8,685 nucleotides of DNA, taken from NCBI GenBank assembly GCA_002506705.1, contig DAYA01000025.1, positions 1-8,685 on the forward strand. The letters run 5' to 3'. The notes beneath the pieces are model-generated. The model was given only the letters and a program-made list of their open reading frames with translations. It was not told the DNA's origin and did no database searches. How positions within the stretch are numbered: position 1 is the stretch's first letter; each line of letters begins with the position of its first letter. Below are positions 1-6,784 of this stretch, piece after piece. The DNA is from Euryarchaeota archaeon UBA550 (GTDB lineage Archaea > Thermoplasmatota > Poseidoniia > Poseidoniales > Poseidoniaceae). Made by a program: the position numbers and the translations under genes.

Positions 1-23
1 TTCAAATCCTACCTCCGGCACCA
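1..23 (+). tRNA. 3' end of a tRNA gene (partial, isotype unknown)
   Basis: The first 23 bases fit the 3' end of a tRNA exactly. TTCAAAT at 1-7 is a T-loop (positions 54-60). CCTAC at 8-12 is the 3' strand of the T-stem, CTCCGGC at 13-19 the 3' strand of the acceptor stem, A20 the discriminator and CCA at 21-23 an encoded CCA tail. The missing 5' half should therefore begin GCCGGAG and contain GTAGG before the T-loop. The anticodon lies outside the window, so the isotype cannot be read; the predicted acceptor start and A discriminator would suit elongator Met, Thr or Phe among archaeal tRNAs, but this is a weak hint. Confidence 0.8.
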
Positions 24-65
24 TAACCAACACACTTCGTTTGTAACATTACTATTACAGATTAT

Positions 66-75
66 TGATATATCA
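66..75 (+). promoter_or_regulatory. TATA-like box with perfect palindrome upstream of the surface protein gene
   Basis: TGATATATCA is a perfect 10-bp palindrome in an AT-rich stretch between the tRNA and the surface protein gene. Its centre lies about 24 nt before the ATG at 95, the spacing expected for an archaeal TATA box that drives a leaderless or nearly leaderless message. An AGAGG at 88-92 is only 2 nt from the ATG, too close to be a normal Shine-Dalgarno site, which also favours leaderless initiation. The symmetry could simply come from the TATA sequence or could mark an operator. Assignment rests on position and composition only. Confidence 0.45.
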
Positions 76-94
76 CGGTTTAGAATAAGAGGCT

Positions 95-3000
95 ATGCGA
101 AAGATCGTGGTATCTATTCTACTACTTGCTTTGTTGAGCCCATTTTTTACATCTAATGTTCTAGAAGATGGGAAATCTTTCCAGCGTAGCAGCAATGGCG
201 GAGTCGAGGTAATCGAAGAAGTTGAGCCAAATAATGTCAACACATCTGGACAAGAAATGTATCCTGGTGACGTTGTTCGAGGTTCTGTAGACATGTGGTC
301 AGACAAAATCGACTGGTATTCGATTTGGTTAGAACCCGGTCAAACCCTTTTGCTGACTTTATCACACGCTTCTGGTGATGGAGTCTCTATGTCAGTTTGG
401 GATGAAGAGAATACATACCTTGGCTCTAGCAACCCTGCCAAGATGCGTGATACAATATTCTTGGGTGAGGAAGAAACAGACTTAGGTGGCGTATACAGTG
501 TTTCAATTAACGCAACAATGACTGAAGCCGGTGGCGGCGCATATGTACTTGAGATAGATGCTGGATACGAAGTGAATTGGTATTCTGCGGCAGCAGGGTG
601 GTATGTCGCATCTGATATCTATGATGCTAAAGGTAACATCATGTATACATCAGAACTTTCTTCCTACCAATATGCTGAATCAGCATCAACTGATACACAA
701 AGTGCACCAGTATGGACAAATGGTGATTTTTGGAATTTCTCTGTTTCAATGCCAGAATTCTCAGGAATAACTTATGATGAATATTATCAAATGACTGTTA
801 CAGGCTCAGATACTGTTTCTGGGAAAGACTGTTTTAGGGTCTCAATTGAGGGTAAGGCGACTCTGACAATTGATCTAGGCGGTGTTGAAACGAAAACAAT
901 CGACGAACAAACTGGCAATGCATGTTATGCAAAGAACACCCTGTCACTTGTACATGAAAATCTCACGATGACAACAAAGTTGGAAACTAGTGGTTTCGGC
1001 TCTATGAATCAGGATCAAGGAAGAAGCTGTACCGATGAATGGGGCAACCCAGACGAAGATTGTGACGGAGTCGAAGACGATTGGGATGACTGCCCTGGAA
1101 CCGCTCCTAATGCAGAAGTAGATGCATGGGGTTGCTCAGATGCTCAAAACAACGGCGGTGGGTCAGGAAGCGGCGATGATGACACTGATGGTGACGGCAT
1201 TCCCGATTCAAGTGACGCATGTCCTAACGACTATGCTGATTCATCAAATGACGCTGATGGCGATGGCTGCCCTGATGATGATGGCGGTGGTGGAAACGGT
1301 GGCGGCACAGGTTCCACTGATTCAGATAATGATGGAGTGATTGATGATGATGACATGTGCCCAGATACTGTTGCAGGCGCTGATGTAGATTTCTTTGGTT
1401 GCAGCGATGAGCAAAATGGTAACTCTGGCGGTGGCGACAACGGCGGCAATAATGGAAGTGGAACCGGAGGCGGTGGCACTGGTTTTGGTTGTATACCAAC
1501 TGGTGCTGACCAATCGACCACTATGAAATCAGACCTAACCTACTCCAACGGAATTAATGAATTGAATTTCCCTCTAACTGAAGGTAAAGTATGGAGCGAG
1601 GCAGCAGTAGGCACTGGTACTATGTCTCTCAGCATAGAAATGGGCGGATGCTCAATTCTTGATATGGAGTTAGATAGTTCAGGTGCTTTACCACTAAACT
1701 ATCGACACATTGGTGAAGAATCATTTACAATTGGTGGAACCACAGTTACAGCAACAGGAATTCAGTCCTTCGCAGGTAGAGAAGGTAACAACGATTGGGC
1801 AACACCTGATTTCACAATTTTACCGAGCGTTCCCGATGACATTGCACGAATGGGCCTACCATTTGCAGCATGGATAAACGTGGTTGGGTTCAATGAATTC
1901 AATTCAACAGTTGATATTAGCGCAACTGTCAACGCTCAAAACGCTCCAATGATGTATAACAATCAACAGCTAACAATAGACGATTTAGGCGCGGTAGTAG
2001 TAGATACAATGAATCTATCAAGCGGGGAATATGAACTGACAATTACAGGCACGAGTGGCGGAAATGGCCGCTCAGTAGTCGTTCCATTCACAGTTGATAA
2101 CGACCCTGATTTCGAAATCGTGACAATGGACCCTTGGATTGTACTTCCAGGTGGCGTTCCTTGGGTTGTTCCAACTCCAATCTTTGTCGAGCCAGTTAAT
2201 GGATTTGGAGCAGATGTCACACTTTCTGCAGTAGTCCCAGACGGCGTTACCGCACAACTTGATTTCTCAAGTGGTTCTGCTCCATTCATGGCAGTACTTA
2301 CCCTAACAATCTCTGATGATTTGCCAGAAGGAGATCACACTGTGATTATTTCTGGAACTTCGGGTTCAACAGTTCGCTCAGATGAGATTACATTTAGCAT
2401 CACATCTCTGCCAGAATTCTCTCTTGAGATAGAAAACCGTGAGCAACAATTGGCTGAGGGCTCAATGTCGATATCCGGAGTAATTAACGCGCACAATGGC
2501 TTAGACTTGACTCTGGGCGGAGTATTGGATGTATTAGTTGAGCCTTACAATCAGGATTTGCTTGACAGCGCTGTTATTACATGGGGTGTAATCGATTCGA
2601 ATGGTGACCTACCATTCACTGTCACTTTCACGGTAGATGAAAATACTCCAATGAATGAATATACAATTCAATTGAATGTTGTAACACTTGATGGAGGTGT
2701 GTCACACGCTGCATCAGTTGCCTTTGTTACAGAGTCTTCTACTCTGGATGGCACCGCTGTAGCTGCTGATGCATCCTCAGTTGTCTCAGGAAACACAACG
2801 CAGCATGACGGAAGTGATACTTCTGCAAGTGAACTGAGTTCCGATAGTGATGGCGATAGTGACGATAACAATGAGAACACAGACGACAATGCCAAGGATA
2901 GTACGAAATCCGACTCCGAATCGTCAAACACAGCATTGATCGTGGGTTCTACAATTGGTGTTGTAGGAATATTAGTTGGTGTTGCTGTTGTATTGATGAG

Positions 3001-3325
3001 AGGTCGCAATGGTGAAACTTCCATTGGTGAGCAAATGGCTATGGAAAGTCAGATGCCATTTGCGCAGCCAAATCCTGTAGCCCAAACCCCAATGATTCAG
3101 CCTGTTACACCTGCGCAACCGGCCGTTCAGGAACAATTTGTGGCTCCAGCGCAGCAAATGCAAACCGCACCGCCACCACCTGCACAACCAACCACAGTTG
3201 CAGATTACACGGGTCTACCACCAGGTGGAACATATGACCAGTCAACAGGTCAAACAGTGTACATTCAGGCAGATGGTACCAGATGGCAAATGATGCCTGA
3301 CGGCAGCTTTAATCGCTTGAACTGA
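95..3325 (+). CDS. Large secreted, C-terminally membrane-anchored surface protein with PPC-like, thrombospondin type 3 and beta-sandwich domains
   Basis: This 1076-residue protein is probably displayed on the cell surface. Residues 1-20 form a signal peptide (MRK followed by a hydrophobic stretch). Residues 43-154 resemble the pre-peptidase C-terminal (PPC) fold, with an EPNN start, G-x-V-x-G and DWYSIWLEPG. Residues 317-440 hold thrombospondin type 3-like repeats with Asp-rich Ca2+-binding motifs such as DTDGDGIPD and DSDNDGVID, paired cysteines and Gly/Asn-rich linkers. Residues 470-880 are beta-rich; two segments near 670-770 and 773-880 look like Ig-type sandwiches. An acidic Ser/Asp linker (905-945) leads to one transmembrane helix (about 946-968) followed by basic MRGRNG, which places the C-terminus inside. 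The tail is Gln/Pro-rich (985-1035) and ends in a compact module (1036-1076). No catalytic motif was recognised, so the function is unknown; adhesion or envelope structure is a guess. The start is chosen because the signal peptide begins there and a TATA-like box lies 24 nt upstream. Confidence 0.85.
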   Translation: MRKIVVSILLLALLSPFFTSNVLEDGKSFQRSSNGGVEVIEEVEPNNVNTSGQEMYPGDVVRGSVDMWSDKIDWYSIWLEPGQTLLLTLSHASGDGVSMSVWDEENTYLGSSNPAKMRDTIFLGEEETDLGGVYSVSINATMTEAGGGAYVLEIDAGYEVNWYSAAAGWYVASDIYDAKGNIMYTSELSSYQYAESASTDTQSAPVWTNGDFWNFSVSMPEFSGITYDEYYQMTVTGSDTVSGKDCFRVSIEGKATLTIDLGGVETKTIDEQTGNACYAKNTLSLVHENLTMTTKLETSGFGSMNQDQGRSCTDEWGNPDEDCDGVEDDWDDCPGTAPNAEVDAWGCSDAQNNGGGSGSGDDDTDGDGIPDSSDACPNDYADSSNDADGDGCPDDDGGGGNGGGTGSTDSDNDGVIDDDDMCPDTVAGADVDFFGCSDEQNGNSGGGDNGGNNGSGTGGGGTGFGCIPTGADQSTTMKSDLTYSNGINELNFPLTEGKVWSEAAVGTGTMSLSIEMGGCSILDMELDSSGALPLNYRHIGEESFTIGGTTVTATGIQSFAGREGNNDWATPDFTILPSVPDDIARMGLPFAAWINVVGFNEFNSTVDISATVNAQNAPMMYNNQQLTIDDLGAVVVDTMNLSSGEYELTITGTSGGNGRSVVVPFTVDNDPDFEIVTMDPWIVLPGGVPWVVPTPIFVEPVNGFGADVTLSAVVPDGVTAQLDFSSGSAPFMAVLTLTISDDLPEGDHTVIISGTSGSTVRSDEITFSITSLPEFSLEIENREQQLAEGSMSISGVINAHNGLDLTLGGVLDVLVEPYNQDLLDSAVITWGVIDSNGDLPFTVTFTVDENTPMNEYTIQLNVVTLDGGVSHAASVAFVTESSTLDGTAVAADASSVVSGNTTQHDGSDTSASELSSDSDGDSDDNNENTDDNAKDSTKSDSESSNTALIVGSTIGVVGILVGVAVVLMRGRNGETSIGEQMAMESQMPFAQPNPVAQTPMIQPVTPAQPAVQEQFVAPAQQMQTAPPPPAQPTTVADYTGLPPGGTYDQSTGQTVYIQADGTRWQMMPDGSFNRLN
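1043..1414 (+). repeat. Thrombospondin type 3-like Ca2+ repeat region within the surface protein
   Basis: Codons for residues 317-440 encode repeated Asp-rich loops (DEDCDGVEDDWDDC, DTDGDGIPDSSDAC, DADGDGCPDD, DSDNDGVIDDDDMC) separated by Gly/Asn/Ser-rich spacers. Two longer units, near residues 331-355 and 420-446, share the order C-P-x-T, Val-Asp, aromatic, Gly-Cys-Ser-Asp and Glu/Ala-Gln, so they look like copies of one module. The DNA is correspondingly biased to GAT, GGC and GGT codons. Such repeats in other proteins bind many Ca2+ ions and act as stiff linkers; that role here is by family resemblance. Confidence 0.75.
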
Positions 3326-3351
3326 ATATTCAATTTAGTTAAGGATTGAAT
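3323..3351. terminator. Possible shared terminator region between convergent genes
   Basis: The 9-nt gap between two convergent stop codons lies inside nested dyads. TGAATATTCA at 3323-3332 is a perfect palindrome that begins at the TGA stop of the surface protein gene. ATTCAAT at 3328-3334 pairs with ATTGAAT at 3345-3351 across a 10-nt loop. The stems are AT-rich and weak, and no long T-run follows on either strand, so a role in ending both transcripts is possible but unproven. Confidence 0.25.
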
Positions 3352-4045
3352 CTACTAGGGGCTTGAATGTATCTCCATGTGGGTGAGGAGAGATCACCTT
3401 AGCAACCGCTGCAAGAGTGTCGAAACATCCACCGACAGCAACAGAATGGCCAACTAATTGAAACATAGGGATGTCGTTAGGTGCATCTCCTACAGCAAGA
3501 ACATCATCAGGGGACAATTCCATCTTTTCTAAAGCTACTTTGAGTCCTTCTCCCTTGGATAGATGTGGCTCCATCAGATGAATTGCAAATCCGGTTTTTA
3601 CCACGGTAAGGTCAGAATATTCTGAATTAGAAACCCAGTTGTTTACTGCATCCAAGTCTTCATCCTTGAATAAGCACCATTCAGATTCACGCCATGCGTT
3701 GGTGGTTATTCCCTTAGGATCAATATCGATGTCCTTTGCCATCTCTTGAGCACATTTTCTCGCTCTGGCTCCATCTGCCCTAACGATTGGCTCATCCCAT
3801 TTAGGATGCCAAACAACTCCACCATTTTCACAAACCATCGGTCCAGTTGCACCAATAAATCTCGAGAGGCCGTAAGTGATTGCTCTGACATTGCCGGTAG
3901 CGAGAATGACCGGTATACCCGCTTCTTCTAGGCGCCTAAGGGATTCGATTGCTCCAAGATGCAATTTCTTGTTGTAATCGGTGATTGTACCGTCGATATC
4001 AACAGCAACAGCCTTTGGCTTCCAACCATCAGGCATCCATTGCAT
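3335..4045 (-). CDS. HAD-family phosphatase, archaeal phosphoglycolate phosphatase type
   Basis: This 236-residue cytosolic enzyme belongs to the Cof/archaeal phosphoglycolate phosphatase branch of the HAD superfamily, whose members hydrolyse 2-phosphoglycolate or related sugar phosphates with Mg2+. All four HAD motifs are visible: motif I DIDGTIT with D16 as nucleophile and D18 as general acid/base; motif II with T50 in LATGN; motif III with K164 in LSKGEG; and motif IV GDAPND with D187 and D191 as Mg2+ ligands. The region between motifs II and III (about 80-155) is the C2-type cap that sets substrate choice. Length is normal for archaeal members. The start is the first ATG; a second Met at residue 4 would also work. 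A TATA-like element lies about 24 nt upstream. The exact substrate is not certain; sucrose- or mannosyl-phosphoglycerate-type phosphatases share this fold. Confidence 0.85.
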   Translation of the reverse strand: MQWMPDGWKPKAVAVDIDGTITDYNKKLHLGAIESLRRLEEAGIPVILATGNVRAITYGLSRFIGATGPMVCENGGVVWHPKWDEPIVRADGARARKCAQEMAKDIDIDPKGITTNAWRESEWCLFKDEDLDAVNNWVSNSEYSDLTVVKTGFAIHLMEPHLSKGEGLKVALEKMELSPDDVLAVGDAPNDIPMFQLVGHSVAVGGCFDTLAAVAKVISPHPHGDTFKPLVDSILN

Positions 4046-4065
4046 GATTACCGCTGGAAGACTTG

Positions 4066-4073
4066 ATTCAATA
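4066..4073 (-). promoter_or_regulatory. Possible TATA-like box for the HAD phosphatase gene
   Basis: Read on the minus strand this is TATTGAAT, centred about 24 nt before the phosphatase ATG, the right spacing for a leaderless archaeal message. It sits in the 36-nt gap between two divergent starts. I see no comparable AT-rich box for the ATPase gene on the other strand, nor a Shine-Dalgarno site for either gene. Confidence 0.3.
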
Positions 4074-4081
4074 CGCTTGCG

Positions 4082-6754
4082 ATGGGAGCCTTATTGAGCA
4101 ATGGACTCTCAGAGGTGAATGTGGCGGAAGACGGAGAGGAATTCCTGTCTCTTGAAGACACCACTGCCCCTAAGGTAGAAGTGAAGAAGCGGAAGGCCCG
4201 TACAGTTATTTCGAAGAATCTCAAACCACTAACCGATAGTTTCGTTGAAGACAAAACCAATACATTGGACATGATGATATTGGGTGAATATGGAGGCAAA
4301 CAAAGCATATGCTGGCCTATCCAGGATATGGATTGTCCACACTGTGCATCAGAAGCGATGAACGCACTCAACAGGCTTGAGCACGTAAACAGCTCATTGG
4401 TGAGTGCTACAGATGGTACAGTAACTATTGATGTTGATTTTGAGAAAGGTAATGTTTCCGAGGCATCCTCAGTTTTGAAATCTTTAGGAAATCCACCAGA
4501 CATTCCGTTTATGCAAATTTCTGGTGTAAACTCAAGCGCTATTGCACAGAGAAATTCAGTCTCAGTCAAAGTTTTACCGAGAATTTTCAGACGCCAACCA
4601 GGAGTCCTAGATTGTGACATTGACAGGGAAGGTAACCTCAAACTGCAAACTGTACCCAATCTAAATAGTGAAATGCAGTTGATTTTAGATGAATCATTGA
4701 AGAAAATAATTGGCGGAGAATACAAATTAATCCCTGAGAAAATAAACACGGTCACTGCAGGCCAATGGCGAATGATTGGTTCAGGTATTGCATTCATTAG
4801 CCTTGTAATTCTATTACTGGTTGAGGGTTTGGTTACGGACAACCCCTGGGTAATTGGTGGAATCGGAATCATTGGCGTCGCATTGGGTGGTATCAAGATG
4901 TTTTCCAAGGCTTTGGCATCGGTAAAAAATCGTCAGTTCGGATTCCAAGTATTAACCTCTCTAGCGGTTTTGGGGGCATCATATTTGCAAGCCTGGGAAG
5001 AAGCATTGATGGTTTTGATTTTAGTTTCATGGACCGAGCACATGGAAAATGAGGCTCTCATTAATGCAAGAAATGCCATGCAAGGTGGCCTAGATCGTTT
5101 GCCAAGAACAGCCAGAAGGGTTCCAAAGATGACCATTGGTACACTTTCTATTTCCTCCATATCGGTTATGTCTCAACAAAATCTCATGGCTCCAGGTTCT
5201 CACAAGGATACAGGGCCCGAAGAAATTCCTATTGGATTGGTCATGAAGGGAGACCATCTAGAGATTAGGAGTGGGGAACTGATTCCTGCTGATGGGAAAA
5301 TTATCTCTGGTTCAGGTTCTGTTAACCGTGCCCCTCTAACTGGGGAATCGGTACCAGTTGATGTAGCAAAAGGTGATGAGTTACAAGCAGGATTAACGCT
5401 ATCTCGTGGTCCGGTAACAATTGAAGTGACTGCTGTTGGGGAAGATAGTAGATTGTCTGGATTAATTGACACCGTTCACACCTACAAGGAAATCCCTACT
5501 AGACTACAGGGGGCTTTAGAGAACTTCACATCGATTTGGGTTCCTGTCGTTCTAATTGGAGCAGTCTTAGCTTGGTTGTTACAACCTGGTGCGGACTGGA
5601 AAATCATCCTCTTACTATGGGTAGTAGCCTGTCCGTGTGCTCTTCTTCTTGCCTCGCCAGTCCCGCATGCTGCAAGTCTTTCTCTGGCGTCTAAATCAGG
5701 TGCAATCGCAAGGGGCGGAGACATCATGGAATCATTATCTAAAGTTAATTTAGCACTTCTAGACAAAACTGGAACTCTAACCTCAGGAAAGCCACGAATA
5801 GGAAGTATGACTCTTGCAAGAGGCCGCAGAAGAGATACTGCAATCGCTTTAGCAGCGGGTTTAGAGGCATCATCAAACCATCCTTATGCACAGGCAATAA
5901 TCTCTTATGCACAAAATGAAGCAATTGAGCCACTAGGGCTAACAGACATTTCAGATATGGAAAATGGTGTATCAGCTAAACTCAAAGGCTCAGAGGTAGC
6001 ATTTGTTCGAGCAGAACTTTCTCAAGTTTCAGGTAAACTGGAGGAAGAGTTGAAATCTGCTCTAAACTTAGGACACGGTGCTAGTTTATTGTTGAAAGAT
6101 GGGAAGGCAGTAGCATTATTCACATTTATTCATGATGATTTGAGAGAGGGGACAGCAGAATTAATTCAGTCCCTTTATGCTCAAGGTGTCAATGTCGAGA
6201 TTTTGTCTGGAGACAATCAAGATGCGGTCGATGCACTCGCAAAGAGTTTAGGTGTACAGGGGAATGCAGCGAGAGGAGAAATGACTCCAGAAGGTAAGGT
6301 ACAGTGGGTCCAAAATCGGTCCAAAACTCACGTTACAATGATGGTTGGTGATGGATTCAATGATGCTGCTGCTATGGCAGCAGCCGATATTGGAATTGCC
6401 ATAGGCACTGGTGAATCAGCCAACTTGGAAGCCGCAGACGTTTTGATTCCAGGAGACGATCCGAGATTGATTTCAGAATTGGTAAAGTTAGCAAGACGCA
6501 CTCACAACGTGCTACTGTGGAATATTGGATATTCGGTTGCGATTACACTCTTCCTTGTTTATCTAGTACTAGCGGGAATTAACGACAGCCTTGCAATCGG
6601 CGTGCTAGTCCACGAACTGAGTGTTATTGGTGTCATTATTAATGGCGCAAGGTTGTCTGGAACAGGCGGTACTTTGCAATTAGTTGGTGACATTTTCAAG
6701 TCGATTTGGGATGGCACCATTGATTCATTTAAGGCACTATACGACTCAATTTAA
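4082..6754 (+). CDS. P1B-type heavy-metal-transporting ATPase with an atypical metal site
   Basis: This 890-residue membrane pump should use ATP to move a soft or transition metal ion across the cytoplasmic membrane, most likely outward. After a charged N-terminus comes a heavy-metal-associated domain (about 77-140) with the metal-binding pair in CPHC (85-88). A second stretch (about 150-220) has a similar pattern but no CxxC. Membrane helices follow at about 228-250, 255-273, 285-303, 305-318, 482-500, 505-530, 810-832 and 836-856, the eight expected for P1B pumps. Core motifs are complete: TGES (420-423), CPC (517-519), DKTGT with phosphorylated D561, the P1B-specific HP (600-601), SGD (709-711) and GDGFND (756-761). 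The metal specificity is unclear: the last two helices lack the P1B-1 and P1B-2 signatures and carry H844-E845. The start is the first in-frame ATG, 36 nt from the divergent phosphatase start and without a Shine-Dalgarno; an ATG pair at residues 64-65 is an alternative. A winged-helix gene follows 30 nt later. Confidence 0.9.
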   Translation: MGALLSNGLSEVNVAEDGEEFLSLEDTTAPKVEVKKRKARTVISKNLKPLTDSFVEDKTNTLDMMILGEYGGKQSICWPIQDMDCPHCASEAMNALNRLEHVNSSLVSATDGTVTIDVDFEKGNVSEASSVLKSLGNPPDIPFMQISGVNSSAIAQRNSVSVKVLPRIFRRQPGVLDCDIDREGNLKLQTVPNLNSEMQLILDESLKKIIGGEYKLIPEKINTVTAGQWRMIGSGIAFISLVILLLVEGLVTDNPWVIGGIGIIGVALGGIKMFSKALASVKNRQFGFQVLTSLAVLGASYLQAWEEALMVLILVSWTEHMENEALINARNAMQGGLDRLPRTARRVPKMTIGTLSISSISVMSQQNLMAPGSHKDTGPEEIPIGLVMKGDHLEIRSGELIPADGKIISGSGSVNRAPLTGESVPVDVAKGDELQAGLTLSRGPVTIEVTAVGEDSRLSGLIDTVHTYKEIPTRLQGALENFTSIWVPVVLIGAVLAWLLQPGADWKIILLLWVVACPCALLLASPVPHAASLSLASKSGAIARGGDIMESLSKVNLALLDKTGTLTSGKPRIGSMTLARGRRRDTAIALAAGLEASSNHPYAQAIISYAQNEAIEPLGLTDISDMENGVSAKLKGSEVAFVRAELSQVSGKLEEELKSALNLGHGASLLLKDGKAVALFTFIHDDLREGTAELIQSLYAQGVNVEILSGDNQDAVDALAKSLGVQGNAARGEMTPEGKVQWVQNRSKTHVTMMVGDGFNDAAAMAAADIGIAIGTGESANLEAADVLIPGDDPRLISELVKLARRTHNVLLWNIGYSVAITLFLVYLVLAGINDSLAIGVLVHELSVIGVIINGARLSGTGGTLQLVGDIFKSIWDGTIDSFKALYDSI

Positions 6755-6784
6755 TCACTGAATTGAACGCTACCTTCAAGCCAC

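Noticed and set aside
1..94. tRNA 3' end as a possible integration site for the surface protein gene
   Set aside because: No integrase, direct repeat of the tRNA end or change in base composition is visible in the window, so nothing supports an inserted element.
1224..1521. Three overlapping minus-strand open frames rich in His/Arg or Pro/Ser opposite the Ca2+ repeat region
   Set aside because: They mirror the GAT/GGC/GGT-biased codons of the surface protein; their composition is low-complexity and they have no start signals.
4048..4908. A 286-codon open frame on the minus strand inside the ATPase gene
   Set aside because: It overlaps a clearly conserved P-type ATPase frame with HMA motif, shows no recognisable domain, and its length comes from the low frequency of stops opposite that codon use.
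6365..6384. Perfect 8-bp inverted repeat GCTGCTGC/GCAGCAGC with a 4-nt loop inside the ATPase
   Set aside because: It encodes an alanine-rich stretch just after the GDGFND motif, and alternating GCT and GCA alanine codons create it without needing a separate function.
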